In this document: piece after piece, positions 47,901 to 58,238 of the stretch | Layout: the number at the start of each line of letters is the position of its first letter | Position numbering within the stretch: the first letter of the stretch is position 1 | Assembly (NCBI GenBank): GCA_020630395.1 | Contig: JAHDBM010000004.1 | Span: 20,701-84,700 of the forward strand | Source of the DNA: Flavobacteriales bacterium | GTDB lineage: Bacteria; Bacteroidota; Bacteroidia; Flavobacteriales_D; CAJJDF01 | DNA length: 64,000 nt | Reading direction: 5' to 3' | The notes under the pieces: model-generated | Database searches by the model: none | Told to the model about the DNA's origin: nothing | Seen by the model: the letters and a program-made list of their open reading frames with translations, nothing else | Position numbers and translations under genes: made by a program

Positions 47901-50900
47901 ATAATGCATTATTACGAGCTACTTTTAGGTTTTTTAAATCTTGTAATATAATTTCTAGATTATTTTCCTCAGGCCATATATCATCCACACTAGCTGATCC
48001 CCATGGAGTCATTTTAAGAGGCATTTCATATTCATAGTAATTATATTCAAAATCACTACCAAGTCTTACAAATACTGTTAAGTCATCATCCGAAACTGGG
48101 TTTAAAGCTTGCACATGCTCTTCTGCGTGAACAAACATTTTAATTTTTTTGTAAGAAAGAACATCAAACTCTACATTTCTAAAAGCTGAACGACCAACAC
48201 CATCTTTTAATCCACAAACCTCTAGCTCTAATGATTGCTCATTTAAAAATGCTTGTACAGCTGAGTTTGGATTGATTTCACGAATAATATTTGGAGGAGT
48301 TTCATATTTAATAGGTTGTCTATTGCTATTCTCTTCAATATTTACAGCTCCAATATTAAAGATAGATCCAGAAGGGTCACTTTGAAGATATTCTCCAGCT
48401 TCTACCATAGGTTTTTCAAATCTTCTCCATGTACCTCTTATTAATTCTAATCTAGCAAAACGCAGAACAGCTTCTTGACTAAACTGTTTCATGAAAATTC
48501 GTATAAAACGAATAGATCTAAAATCTTGTATACCATTAATCACTTTATTCGGTTCTCGAATAGGAATTCTAAATTGGTACCAATCTACAGCCTTACCAGA
48601 TTCAGCATGAGTACGAGATACTTTATCAACAATATAATTAGTACCTACTACCATATCAGCAGGTCTTAAACTTACCTTGTATTGATAATAACTTTCGGTT
48701 TCGTTTAAGTTATTATCTCGATTAATATCTTCAATGTCTGGTAGAGTAGTTTTAGAAGTAGGGTATCCATCTCCGTTTTCTAGCTGAGATTGTTCGTTTG
48801 TTGGTGAATTCCCTTCCAAACCATTAAATTTCTTGTATCGCTCAATAATATCAAGGTTGGCAGCATCATAATCATCATCTCTAAAGAAGTTGTAGTCATC
48901 AGCAGAAGGATCGGCTAGAATTTGATTTTTAGCAGCTGGAGTTAATGAAGAACTGTTTACCCAAGTAATATAACTCGAAAAGAAATTAGATTCATTAGCA
49001 TTAGACAAACCATCTAATCCTACATCTTGAAACTCTCTTGTGTTAACATCATTATCAAATGCATTAACAATTACCTGTGTAGTAGGAACTCTACCAAGGT
49101 TAGTTGTTTTCATGATATCTGAATCGAAACTACCATCAGTAGATAATCCATTTTCAAATGATTTAGAACCATCCCTTAAAATATCTTCTGATACATTACC
49201 TAGATTAAAATATAAATCACCTCCTGTTGAATTGTCTGAATCGACATTAGATCCATTTCCTGCTGCATTAAAAGGGTCCATTACCCAAAATTGAATATAC
49301 TCAACATTTGCATTTTCAAAATCATTAGTTTGCAACTGACGCATAATTCCACCCCATCTAGAGCCTGGGTTATTTAACGTACCATTATTCGTTAATCCAG
49401 CCGATAATGAATTAGGATCTGTATCATAGTTATAAGGTCCTCTTTCTTCAGGAAAATAAGCTAAATTAAACATTGCAATACGATCAATATCACCAGCAGT
49501 AGGATCTATACTTCTGTTAGGAAACACCTCACTTTCTCTAACTTGTCGCATTTGGTGGTTATACTGAATTGCATCTGCATTAATATAACCCGGTACTAAT
49601 CCTCTATCTTCATGAAACACTGTTGGATCAATTACATACCAGTTCATCAAAGCACGGTTCATTCCAGATTGAGGATCGTTATTTAATGCTGCTTCTGGAA
49701 ATAAATCAGGTTGTCCTTGTGGAATACTGGCAAGTACCCATGTGTTAAATGAACGTATATCGATAGTAGATTGACTTCCTTCAAAATCATCTATATATGA
49801 ATTTCCTTCTTTACCAATAGCTTTACTATGTCCAGGGATTAAATATGCAGCCTCTAAATTTGCTGTAATAGAAGATTTTTCTTTAGTATTTATAAATGGT
49901 ATTGCATCAGCAATTTTTGTTAAAAAAGGAGCATCACTTTGAAAGTTTCCATTAAGACCAATCATGGTATTTTTAATAGGCTCATCACCAATGTTTACTT
50001 TTTGAGTTAGTGGTCTTTCAGAAAGACGTAACATGGTGGCACCAAGGTTAAAATTCTTATTGAATTTATAATCAAAATGTGTTCCGATTAGGTTTTTTTG
50101 GATCGTACTAAATAATGAGTTACTCTCAACAGATATTTTAATTGGCGTACCAGAGTTTAATACACCATCATTAATAATTTTTACTCTACCCAAGTTGTAA
50201 TCTACAGTAAAGTCTTGATTTTCTATTAATTGAACTCCTCCAGCAGATACTTGTACTGCCCCTTGTGGAATATTAAACGCATTTAATGAAATTTCAGAAC
50301 TACTAGATGATTCATACGTCCCTTTAATCTTAAAACGATTTAATTCTGGAAATTGTAAAGCTTTAATTTTTGTGCTATCATATAATTGAGGGAATGCAAT
50401 TGTTTGAACTACAGAAGGATTTAATCCTGCGTTTAATAGCTGTGTTTCTAAATAAGCTCCAAAGGGTTCCACTTTACTAAAAATAACCCTACCGTTTTGA
50501 GGATTTATGGTTCCTCCATTGGTCACTCTTGGGCCATCAAAAGTTAACGGCACAAAATCAAAAACTCCATCTGGAACAGAGGCACTTTGTACATTTAATA
50601 TATCAGATCCAATTAATTGAATAACGAGTTTATCATCTACACCCGATTGAGGAATATAATTAATATCTACTCCCGTTTTTGGATTATTATACCAAACATC
50701 TAGTTTAAAATTTGTTGGACTAACTTGATAAGCACCTATAGAATAGATATTTTTCATCATCAAGTCCCATGCTTTATATGCAGGCGTATTATTTGTACCT
50801 CTTAATAGTTTTAAGAATAAAGCGTCTTTTCCTTCAACCCCATCAGTAGAAAACTCACCTACTTGATACGTTTTTCCTCCAAATGTATATTGGTATGCTA

Positions 50901-52329
50901 CACCAAGTATTTCATCATTATTTAATGACTGGTTTAAAGAGATGTATCCAAGAACAGAGTTGTAATTATATTCAGAAGAATTAAGTAGTCTTGCATTTTC
51001 TAACTTTTCATAATGTCTACCTTGATTAAATGGTCCAGGTGATCCTGTAGTCCCATCTAAAATAGCGCTAGCGGTAGAAAGATCTCTTATTGCAGGATTT
51101 CCGGTAATGTACGAATACAATCCATTAGCTGTATTGTATGGAATGTTTGGAGTAGATCCACCAGGTCCTGGATTACCTTCTTGCACATTTTGCTCTCCTA
51201 AATCCGCAAAAGCAATAATGTTTCGAGTGTCTTCAAAATCATTTACTCTGTTAGTTACCCATACTTCCATTCGCGTAATTCTAACTTGTGAAGCTACATT
51301 GGGTAATGAGCTCATGGCTTGGTCGAAATTATCTCTATGGTAATGATTTAAAAAGTAGTGTTTGTTAGCTTCGTAATTATCAATATTTAAATCATACTCT
51401 TGTATTTGAGCACCACCTTTAATATTGATTTCTTTTCGTTCACCTTTCTGCTGAGAAAGTACAGTTGAGATGTTTAATTTACCAAATTTCAAATCGGTTC
51501 TAAGTCCAAATAAACTTTGACTACCTTGAATTAAAGAGTTGGATACGGGATATGTAATATGTCCAGCTTCAATTTTTTGGATGATGTCATCTTCATTTCC
51601 TTCAAAACCAAGTTTCATTTGGTTTTCAAAATCAAAAGTAGCTTCTGTATTGTAGCTTGTGTTTATTTTAAGTTTATCACCAATACTACCCGTAACATTC
51701 AATTGTATTTGCTGATCAAAATCAAAGGTGGTAATGCTTCTTTGTCTTACTGGTATTGCAGGATTATCTGTTTTAGAGGTATTAAGTCCAAAACTTAATT
51801 CAGCAGATCCTTGTGGAGTTATTTGAATAAGGTTACTCCCGAAAATATCTTCTAAAGATTTGTTGTCGACATTTAATTTTGGAGCAAATCCAGAGCTATT
51901 AGCAGCATTATCTTCTTCGATTTGAGATTGCCAATAATCTTTCATGGCTTGCTGAAATTCGTATTCACGATATTCATCAAAATCCATGTAATAAGGATCT
52001 CTATAAGTCCCGTCTTCTCCTAATGAACTTTGAAATACGTATTTACCAGATTTTGGATCATAAACAACTTTTCTGTTTACGTTTAAAGGGTCTTTAAAAT
52101 CAATATTAGAACCTCCATTGCCATAAGGGTCATTTGAACCATCACCAATAGGATAAATTAAATCTACATCAGGAGAATCTACTGCAGGTATAATTTCCTT
52201 GGGAGTTTCCCATGTTAAAGATGACACTATTTTATCTCTTGATTTTTTAGCTTGACTAACAAAAAATGCTCCTATGAAACTAACTAGGAAGAAAAACCGG
52301 ATGAATATTTTGTGATCTATTTTTTTCAA
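44974..52329 (-). CDS. sprA: Cell surface protein SprA (T9SS outer membrane translocon)
   Basis: 2451 aa; immediately downstream of ruvA; PAIPVRQRSITTFDFDQQIQLNVTGSIGDKLKINTSYNTEATFDFENQMKLGFEG; EAAYLIPGHSKAIGKEGNSYIDDFEGSQSTID. Confidence 0.95.
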   Translation of the reverse strand: MKKIDHKIFIRFFFLVSFIGAFFVSQAKKSRDKIVSSLTWETPKEIIPAVDSPDVDLIYPIGDGSNDPYGNGGSNIDFKDPLNVNRKVVYDPKSGKYVFQSSLGEDGTYRDPYYMDFDEYREYEFQQAMKDYWQSQIEEDNAANSSGFAPKLNVDNKSLEDIFGSNLIQITPQGSAELSFGLNTSKTDNPAIPVRQRSITTFDFDQQIQLNVTGSIGDKLKINTSYNTEATFDFENQMKLGFEGNEDDIIQKIEAGHITYPVSNSLIQGSQSLFGLRTDLKFGKLNISTVLSQQKGERKEINIKGGAQIQEYDLNIDNYEANKHYFLNHYHRDNFDQAMSSLPNVASQVRITRMEVWVTNRVNDFEDTRNIIAFADLGEQNVQEGNPGPGGSTPNIPYNTANGLYSYITGNPAIRDLSTASAILDGTTGSPGPFNQGRHYEKLENARLLNSSEYNYNSVLGYISLNQSLNNDEILGVAYQYTFGGKTYQVGEFSTDGVEGKDALFLKLLRGTNNTPAYKAWDLMMKNIYSIGAYQVSPTNFKLDVWYNNPKTGVDINYIPQSGVDDKLVIQLIGSDILNVQSASVPDGVFDFVPLTFDGPRVTNGGTINPQNGRVIFSKVEPFGAYLETQLLNAGLNPSVVQTIAFPQLYDSTKIKALQFPELNRFKIKGTYESSSSSEISLNAFNIPQGAVQVSAGGVQLIENQDFTVDYNLGRVKIINDGVLNSGTPIKISVESNSLFSTIQKNLIGTHFDYKFNKNFNLGATMLRLSERPLTQKVNIGDEPIKNTMIGLNGNFQSDAPFLTKIADAIPFINTKEKSSITANLEAAYLIPGHSKAIGKEGNSYIDDFEGSQSTIDIRSFNTWVLASIPQGQPDLFPEAALNNDPQSGMNRALMNWYVIDPTVFHEDRGLVPGYINADAIQYNHQMRQVRESEVFPNRSIDPTAGDIDRIAMFNLAYFPEERGPYNYDTDPNSLSAGLTNNGTLNNPGSRWGGIMRQLQTNDFENANVEYIQFWVMDPFNAAGNGSNVDSDNSTGGDLYFNLGNVSEDILRDGSKSFENGLSTDGSFDSDIMKTTNLGRVPTTQVIVNAFDNDVNTREFQDVGLDGLSNANESNFFSSYITWVNSSSLTPAAKNQILADPSADDYNFFRDDDYDAANLDIIERYKKFNGLEGNSPTNEQSQLENGDGYPTSKTTLPDIEDINRDNNLNETESYYQYKVSLRPADMVVGTNYIVDKVSRTHAESGKAVDWYQFRIPIREPNKVINGIQDFRSIRFIRIFMKQFSQEAVLRFARLELIRGTWRRFEKPMVEAGEYLQSDPSGSIFNIGAVNIEENSNRQPIKYETPPNIIREINPNSAVQAFLNEQSLELEVCGLKDGVGRSAFRNVEFDVLSYKKIKMFVHAEEHVQALNPVSDDDLTVFVRLGSDFEYNYYEYEMPLKMTPWGSASVDDIWPEENNLEIILQDLKNLKVARNNALSVGAASLLALFKQAVPGKSDHIIKVIGNPNLQGLRTIMVGVRNPHKDQNHPWMPDDGLDKCAKIWINELRMTDFDDQGGYAAQSRVQANLADFANIALAGHISTPGFGSIDQKVSDRQRETIKQVDATTNIQLGKFFGKDAGVQIPLFLGFSEGIIDPQFDPLNPDIEFKESVADLTAEEQQKRRKASRDLTVRRSMNLTNVRIAPKKKSKKSYPWDIKNFAASYAYNELYRRDIQTDYNTNRTYNGQLNYTYQTKMKPWTPFRNNKALRKSKWFQLVRDFNLSPIPKQFAFRTNMDRTYNESKARDITGNALIIPQFSKTFTWDRNYDLKWDLTKSLKIDYNANNNGFIGEPQDLRVNKTLYADEFEQVKDSVWKSIRNFGENNHYAQTTNVTYQWPFRKIPLLDFVNLTTKYSVAYDWQRAPLSQDSLGNTIQNSRNVAWNGNFNMINLYNKVPYLRKVNQKGNRRRRPSRRKPETKKDPKGKDAKKDGDKKDGEDKKKKKKDPNKLTFTDAFAKVLMSLKTVTFNYSVIDGTLLPGYKERTEFFGMSNGFTAPGVPFVFGGEQERDIFGRQTDNDFAIRAAANNWLVGSTSRFITQQHTINHSKKFNGRASFEPFRGMRLELTSNLTFSENLTENFMWDSTNTYNHLNSMRTGNYSISFNSLKTAFSKDGEDGESALFNKLLETRRDASRMLSEKNANSSTQEATGFYDGYDGTQQDVLINSFLSSYAGKSLNPNKLNPFKNLPALNWRLTIDGLNRIEAMKKIFKSITFSHAYNSTMNIATFTTNLESSEDALGNLTARDQANNFIPGQQILAVSITEQFSPLFKVDATWKNSLITKFEYKSNRNISLSLTNNQITELKGNEITIGTGYRFEKVELPFKIGKKKPVSDINARLDMSIRSNKTIIRKIVEEQNQLTAGQRYISIKASADYVINKQFTLRFYYDRVMTNPFISTSFPTMNQNVGFALRINLFQ

Positions 52330-52337
52330 AAGCGTAA

Positions 52338-52922
52338 TTAAAGTTTTTTAAGTGAGTACTTAATTAATTCTTCAACATCCTTTATTTGTGGGTTTTTAGC
52401 TAAGACCGTGTCAATGGTTTTTTCTGTAGCTTTTTTATCAAACCCTAAGACCAACATAGCAGATAACGCTTCAGTTTTTAAGGTATTGTTTGGAGATACA
52501 AAAATATTATCAGAAACACCTACCTTACCAATCTTATCTTTTAGGTCTAAGATCACTCTTTGTGCGGTTTTAGCTCCAATTCCTTTAATAGCTTTTAAAG
52601 CGTCTACATTACCCGAAGCAATAGCACCAATAATTTCTTGACTATTTAATGATGACAACATCATCCTTGCTGTATTTGTCCCAACCCCAGAAACTGAAAT
52701 AAGTTGTTTAAACAACTCTCGTTCTTCAATATCAGCAAAGCCATATAGTGTATGAGAATCTTCCTTTACAGAAAGATAGGTGTGTAGTTTGCAAGCTTCT
52801 TGATCTTTCATTGCCGAAAAGGTTTGCAATGAAATGTGCAAGAAGTAACCAACACCATTGGTTTCAATAATGGCGTAAGATGGATTTTTTTCTACTAATT
52901 TACCGCTTATGTATGTGATCAT
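52338..52922 (-). CDS. ruvA: Holliday junction branch migration protein RuvA
   Basis: LISVSGVGTNTARMMLS, IKGIGAKTAQRVILDLKDKI. Confidence 0.95.
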   Translation of the reverse strand: MITYISGKLVEKNPSYAIIETNGVGYFLHISLQTFSAMKDQEACKLHTYLSVKEDSHTLYGFADIEERELFKQLISVSGVGTNTARMMLSSLNSQEIIGAIASGNVDALKAIKGIGAKTAQRVILDLKDKIGKVGVSDNIFVSPNNTLKTEALSAMLVLGFDKKATEKTIDTVLAKNPQIKDVEELIKYSLKKL

Positions 52923-53054
52923 ATCCTAATATCTTAACAATAAGAATCCGCTAAGATATAAAAACTAACTGCTTTATATCAATGATTCAAATTCAAAATG
53001 TGTTTGGGTAAAGATAGGATCGAATAATTTTAGAATTTTCGTAAAGATATAAAA

Positions 53055-53080
53055 AAAGGAGAGCCGCTCAGCTCTCCTTT
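53055..53080 (-). terminator. Rho-independent terminator
   Basis: AAAGGAGAGC tgagcg GCTCTCCTTT with T-run on minus strand. Confidence 0.85.
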
Positions 53081-53104
53081 AAAAATTATAAATTGTTTAA
53101 CACA

Positions 53105-53848
53105 TTAATTTGTTATAATAACCTTTTTTGTTTTAATAGCATTTGTGTTTGTTTGAACAGAAACAAAATATACTCCAGATTTAAAATTTTCAGTATTGAC
53201 AATTGTATTTGTGTTATTAGCTGGTATAGTAGTAATTACTTTACCTAATAAATCTGTAACAGTAATGACAGCATTACTATTAATGGTTTGTTCATCTAAA
53301 TTTACATTTAAAACACCAGAATTAGCTGGATTAGGAAATACATTTAATTCGATTTTACTAGATAATTCTTCTATTGAAGCAGCATTAGCAACATCAAAAA
53401 CAACATCTACATATGCTGTGTCGTTTAAGTCATTTACATCAAACCAAACAAATCTGATCTTAGTAGGTCCGTGTAAATTTTTAATGTAAACGTGTCCATT
53501 AAAAATTGCTGATGAATCATTATCTAGTGCAAGAGGATCAGAGTCTAAAACTGGTTGACTTCCATATGCAACAGGAGGAGAGCATGTACTCCAGCATATT
53601 GCGTTATCCATTCCGCTAACCCCATAAAAGATTTCTCGTTTCTTTACTTTATATGTTTTGGTGCTTCCACTGATGTTTTTAGCTTCAATATCTGCAACTA
53701 CTTCAAAATCGCTAGATAATCCATTAACGGTTATTTCTGTTCCATTTATAAGTCCTGTTCCACCTCCATGAACATCTCTTAATTCAATTTGAGAGAAGCC
53801 AGAGGCTAATATAGAACTTAATGCTATTGAGAGTAATGTTTTTTTCAT
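53105..53848 (-). CDS. Secreted protein with T9SS type A sorting domain
   Basis: C-term LNVFPNPANSGVLNVNL...SGVYFVSVQTNTNAIKTKKVIITN. Confidence 0.88.
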   Translation of the reverse strand: MKKTLLSIALSSILASGFSQIELRDVHGGGTGLINGTEITVNGLSSDFEVVADIEAKNISGSTKTYKVKKREIFYGVSGMDNAICWSTCSPPVAYGSQPVLDSDPLALDNDSSAIFNGHVYIKNLHGPTKIRFVWFDVNDLNDTAYVDVVFDVANAASIEELSSKIELNVFPNPANSGVLNVNLDEQTINSNAVITVTDLLGKVITTIPANNTNTIVNTENFKSGVYFVSVQTNTNAIKTKKVIITN

Positions 53849-53944
53849 ATTTCGTTATTTAACTGTTAAAGTAAAAATTGTATTTAAAAATCTCGTATAT
53901 TGGTTGTATAGATTTATATTGAATATAAGCAAAAAACTAATGCT

Positions 53945-54448
53945 ATGAAAAAAAACGTGAGACTTTTAACTTTTGTTATGTTAGGTGTGTTTGCTTTGTC
54001 TTTTAGAGGAGATGGAGGTAAAACAGTTCCTAAGGTTGATCTTAAGAATTTAAAAGGTAAAACAATAAGTACAACTACATTTAGTAATGATGGTAAACCT
54101 TACATTATTAATTTTTGGGCAACTTGGTGCAGTCCATGCAAAAGAGAGCTTAACACAATACATGATGAATATGAGGATTGGGTAGAGGAAACTGGGGTGA
54201 AAATAATAGCAGTGTCTATTGATGATTCTCGTAATGCACATAAAGTAAAACCTTATGTTGACTCTAAAGGATGGGAATATGAATGCTACATTGATGAGAA
54301 TAGAGATTTTGCTAGAGCTATGAGTGTTAATAATCCACCTCATACTGTTTTGGTAGATGGTAAAGGGAAAATTGTTTATGAACATAATGGATATTCACCT
54401 GGAGATGAAGAAGAATTATATGAGAAAGTGAAAGAATTACTTAAGTAA
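53945..54448 (+). CDS. TlpA-like thioredoxin-fold protein
   Basis: PYIINFWATWCSPCKRELNTIHDEYEDW. Confidence 0.9.
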   Translation: MKKNVRLLTFVMLGVFALSFRGDGGKTVPKVDLKNLKGKTISTTTFSNDGKPYIINFWATWCSPCKRELNTIHDEYEDWVEETGVKIIAVSIDDSRNAHKVKPYVDSKGWEYECYIDENRDFARAMSVNNPPHTVLVDGKGKIVYEHNGYSPGDEEELYEKVKELLK

Positions 54449-54475
54449 ACTAAATTATTTTAAATAAAAAATGAC

Positions 54476-54509
54476 AAAAAAGCTGAGTTTTACGCTCAGC
54501 TTTTTTTTT
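54476..54509 (+). terminator. Rho-independent terminator
   Basis: AAAAAAGCTGAG ttttacg CTCAGCTTTTTTTTT. Confidence 0.85.
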
Positions 54510-54542
54510 ATTACTACTTTTATAGTTAAATAACTAGTTATT

Positions 54543-54740
54543 ATGAATACAGTTGTATTACTTGGTATTATGGGCCCATGGCAAATAATACTTATTGTTG
54601 TAGTAGTTTTATTACTTTTTGGAGGGAAAAAAATTCCAGAATTAATGAAAGGTTTAGGTAGTGGCATTAAAGAATTTAAAGATGCATCTAAGGGAGAAAG
54701 CGCTAATGATAAGAGCGATAGTAATCTTATAGACAAATAA
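54543..54740 (+). CDS. tatA: Sec-independent protein translocase TatA
   Basis: [38 protein letters not shown]. Confidence 0.93.
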   Translation: MNTVVLLGIMGPWQIILIVVVVLLLFGGKKIPELMKGLGSGIKEFKDASKGESANDKSDSNLIDK

Positions 54741-54748
54741 AGAGTACC

Positions 54749-56173
54749 TTGTATACATCATTTAATCAAGTGAAAGCAGCACTTGTCGAGCAATCGGTTA
54801 CATGTGTTAGTTTAGTAGATCATTACATCCAAAAAATTAAGGACAGAGAACATTTAAATATTTTTTTAGAAGTATTTGATGATTCTGCTGTGGCAAAAGC
54901 TAAAGAGGTTGATGCTAAAATTGCAAGTGGTACAGCTGGTAAGTTAGCAGGTATGGTCATTGCTATCAAAGACAATATTTGTTATAAAGATCATAAAGTT
55001 TCTGGTTCTTCAAAGATTTTAGGAGGATTTGAATCACTTTTTTCTTCAACTGCTGTAGAAAGATTATTAGCCGAAGATGCGATCATAATTGGTAGAACCA
55101 ATTGTGATGAATTTGCAATGGGTAGTTCTAATGAGAATTCAGCATATGGTAAAGTATTAAACCCTATTCAAGAAGATAAAGTGCCTGGTGGGTCATCAGG
55201 CGGTTCAGCTGCTGCTGTAACAGCAGGTATGTGTTTAGCTTCTTTGGGTTCTGATACTGGTGGTTCTATAAGACAACCTGCATCTTTTTGTGGAAATGTA
55301 GGGTTAAAACCTACCTATGCAAGAATCTCTAGATGGGGTTTATTAGCTTATGCTTCTTCTTTCGATCAAATTGGTCCTTTTACTCATACTGTAGAAGATG
55401 CAGCATTGTTATTAGAAGTAATGGCTGGTTCAGATGGTAAAGATAATACTGCATCTAATGTGCTTGTAGATCATTACAGTAAATTATTAGAAGATTCTAA
55501 TGAAACTTTAACTATAGGTGTTCCTAAAGATTTACTTACTGGTGAAGGAATGGATGATGAGGTGTTAGCAACTTATAAAGGTTTTATTAATACGATTAAA
55601 GAGGACGGACACAAGGTTGTTGAGTTTGATTTTCCTTTTTTCGATTATATGGTGCCAACTTATTATGTGTTAACTACTGCAGAAGCATCTGCTAATTTAG
55701 CGCGTTATGATGGAGCACATTTTGGTTATAGAAGTGAACAAGCTACTGATATAGATAGTACTTATGAACTTTCTCGAAGTGAGGGTTTTGGTATGGAAGT
55801 TAAAAGAAGAATAATGCTAGGGACGTTTGTGCTTAGTGCTGGATACATGGATGCCTATTATGCTAAAGCTCAAAAGGTAAGACGCATTCTTAAAACCAGA
55901 ACTGAGGAAGTTTTTGCTAAAGCTGATTTAATATTAACACCAACTACACCAACCACAGCTTTTGGGATAGGAGAAAACATTGACGACCCAATTACCATGT
56001 ATTTACAGGATATTTTCACGGTTTATGCAAACCTTGTTGGTAGTCCAGCTATTTCAATTCCAGTAGGTAAGCATAGTAATGGTTTGCCGTTTGGAATGCA
56101 GTTGATGGCAAATGATTTCGAAGAAAGTAAGTTGTTAGCATTCTCTGCTAAGTATCAAAAAAAGCTAGTATAA
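54749..56173 (+). CDS. gatA: Amidase, Asp/Glu-tRNA amidotransferase subunit A (GatA)
   Basis: GMVIAIKDNICYKDHKVSGSSKIL, DEFAMGSSNENSAYG, VPGGSSGGSAAAV, SDTGGSIRQPASFCG. Confidence 0.93.
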   Translation: MYTSFNQVKAALVEQSVTCVSLVDHYIQKIKDREHLNIFLEVFDDSAVAKAKEVDAKIASGTAGKLAGMVIAIKDNICYKDHKVSGSSKILGGFESLFSSTAVERLLAEDAIIIGRTNCDEFAMGSSNENSAYGKVLNPIQEDKVPGGSSGGSAAAVTAGMCLASLGSDTGGSIRQPASFCGNVGLKPTYARISRWGLLAYASSFDQIGPFTHTVEDAALLLEVMAGSDGKDNTASNVLVDHYSKLLEDSNETLTIGVPKDLLTGEGMDDEVLATYKGFINTIKEDGHKVVEFDFPFFDYMVPTYYVLTTAEASANLARYDGAHFGYRSEQATDIDSTYELSRSEGFGMEVKRRIMLGTFVLSAGYMDAYYAKAQKVRRILKTRTEEVFAKADLILTPTTPTTAFGIGENIDDPITMYLQDIFTVYANLVGSPAISIPVGKHSNGLPFGMQLMANDFEESKLLAFSAKYQKKLV

Positions 56174-56176
56174 GAT

Positions 56177-56536
56177 ATGTTAGAAGAGATAAAGAGTACC
56201 ATTTTGTCCTTGTTAAACGATAAATCCAATGTTTTAAAATGTACAGAAAAAGGTGAATGGTTTGAATATAATGGAACTATTCCTGCTTTACAAGGAAAAA
56301 AGAAAGTAGATGGTCATTATTTTGCGAGTGTTATTGTAAAACCTAAAGATGTTAGGTTTTATTTTTTTCCAATATATACGCATGTTGACCAGTTTAATTT
56401 GAGCGACCAAATGAAAAAAGCATTGAAAGGTAAAAGTTGCTTTTATTTTAAGAAACTAGATGCTGATCTAGAAGCCGAGTTGTCACAGATGATAGCTAAA
56501 GGTATTTCTTTATATAAGACTGATAATCTCATTTAA
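56177..56536 (+). CDS. Hypothetical protein (DUF1801-like)
   Basis: 119 aa compact ORF; GKSCFYFKKLDADLEAELSQMIAKG. Confidence 0.55.
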   Translation: MLEEIKSTILSLLNDKSNVLKCTEKGEWFEYNGTIPALQGKKKVDGHYFASVIVKPKDVRFYFFPIYTHVDQFNLSDQMKKALKGKSCFYFKKLDADLEAELSQMIAKGISLYKTDNLI

Positions 56537-56606
56537 ATTAAACATAATATAACGTATTATTGACAATAATATACATTACATAAATGTTTGATAAGTATTA
56601 GAAAGA

Positions 56607-58238
56607 ATGAAGTACATTGTATATATATCTATTATAATTTCGATACTATCGAATTTTACGTTTGCTCAAGATACTGTATCTGCTAATATTTTTTTATCGA
56701 GTGAGGCTGTAAAGAAAGAAGTGGAATCCCTTACTCCATCAATGTATAAGGCCAGATATAAGGAAGAGGATTTAATGTTTAAAATCGTAGATAATTACGG
56801 TAATAAATTTGATAAATTATATGGTGCTCGTAATATGAGACCTGTTCTTCATGGTATTGCTTATAGGGGAGGAGCAAATAATTATTTTCATAAAACGGCT
56901 AAGCGTAAAAATCAAAATCCATTACCTAATGATGGTTTGGTAAACCTTTGTCAAGAAGGTTTTGGAAGTTCGGTTTATCTATATCGTACTAATTCAGATT
57001 CTTCTTTTACAGAGGTTAAGTGTAATTGTATTGATGGAGATAAAAATAAAATGGATTATTTTCAATATGATTATTTTGATGATAAGCATGTATATGAGAT
57101 GATTAAAATGGTGTACGAAAGTGCAACTGATTCGAGTAAAGGACCTGTTTATTTACACTGTTGGAATGGTTGGCATGCATCAGGGTTTTTGGCAGCTGTA
57201 ATATTAAAGCAATTTTGTGGCTATAATGATATTGATGCTGTGGCTTATTGGGACTTAGGAACAGATGGAGCAAATAGAAGTCCTCACTATAGAACGGTTA
57301 GAAAAAGAATTAGAGATTTTGAGGCGTTTCCAGAGTTTATGTTGGAAGATGAAATGGGAAATAGTATTTGTCCGCCTATGCCAAAAATGGTTGATAAAAC
57401 TAAATCTCATATAGATATTGAGCAATTGGTCATTGTACCTGAGGCAATACCGGTAAATTATAGAATTATTTTATATGATGTTATTTTTCAACCAAATCAA
57501 ACCACAATAGCTAATGTTGATAGCTTAAGAGAAATTAAGAATTTGATGGCAGCCATGAACAAATATCCTGATTTAAAGGTTGAAGTAGGAGGGCATACAG
57601 ATCGATCGGGCAGTGAAGCAGATAATAAAGTGTTGTCAAAAAATAGAGCAAAATATATTTATGATCTTATGATTAATAATGATATTGCTTCTAATAGAAT
57701 TTCTTATAAAGGGTATGGAAGTAGTATACCAGCTTATTCTAACAGTACTAAATCTGGACGAAATGCCAACAGAAGAATAGAGATTAAAATAGTAGCAAAA
57801 AAGGATTACGGTAAAGGTAAGTTAGTTGATGAAAGTGCATTTAATGAAAAAGGGTTTAAAAAAATATCAATCATTAAATATAATAGTGTAAAAAAGGATG
57901 AACGATATATATTAGAAAATTTAACATTCCCTCCTAATATAACAACCATTACAAATGAAAATAATAAAGACCTAAAAAAGGTTTTAGGTTTACTTAACAA
58001 TAATGCTAAAGTTAAAATTGAGATTGGAGGATATACCGATATATCTGGGATAAAAGAAAAGAATGATTCTTTATCAGAAGAAAGAGCTAAAGCTGTATAC
58101 CATTATTTAGTAAAAAAAGGAATAAACCCAACAAGATTAACCTATAAGGGGTATGGTCCTTTAAAACCCATAGCTGATAATCGTTTTAGATGGGGAAGAG
58201 ATAAAAACAGAAGAATAGAGATAAAAATCCTTAATTAA
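56607..58238 (+). CDS. Protein tyrosine phosphatase-like domain fused to two OmpA C-terminal domains
   Basis: YLHCWNGWHASGFLAAVIL plus two OmpA-like segments (VEVGGHTDRSGSEADNKVLSKNRAKYIYDLM; IEIGGYTDISGIKEKNDSLSEERAKAVYHYL). Confidence 0.8.
   Translation: MKYIVYISIIISILSNFTFAQDTVSANIFLSSEAVKKEVESLTPSMYKARYKEEDLMFKIVDNYGNKFDKLYGARNMRPVLHGIAYRGGANNYFHKTAKRKNQNPLPNDGLVNLCQEGFGSSVYLYRTNSDSSFTEVKCNCIDGDKNKMDYFQYDYFDDKHVYEMIKMVYESATDSSKGPVYLHCWNGWHASGFLAAVILKQFCGYNDIDAVAYWDLGTDGANRSPHYRTVRKRIRDFEAFPEFMLEDEMGNSICPPMPKMVDKTKSHIDIEQLVIVPEAIPVNYRIILYDVIFQPNQTTIANVDSLREIKNLMAAMNKYPDLKVEVGGHTDRSGSEADNKVLSKNRAKYIYDLMINNDIASNRISYKGYGSSIPAYSNSTKSGRNANRRIEIKIVAKKDYGKGKLVDESAFNEKGFKKISIIKYNSVKKDERYILENLTFPPNITTITNENNKDLKKVLGLLNNNAKVKIEIGGYTDISGIKEKNDSLSEERAKAVYHYLVKKGINPTRLTYKGYGPLKPIADNRFRWGRDKNRRIEIKILN

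Noticed and set aside
54050-54385. 111-aa minus-strand ORF
   Set aside because: Fully antisense to the thioredoxin-like CDS; shadow ORF.
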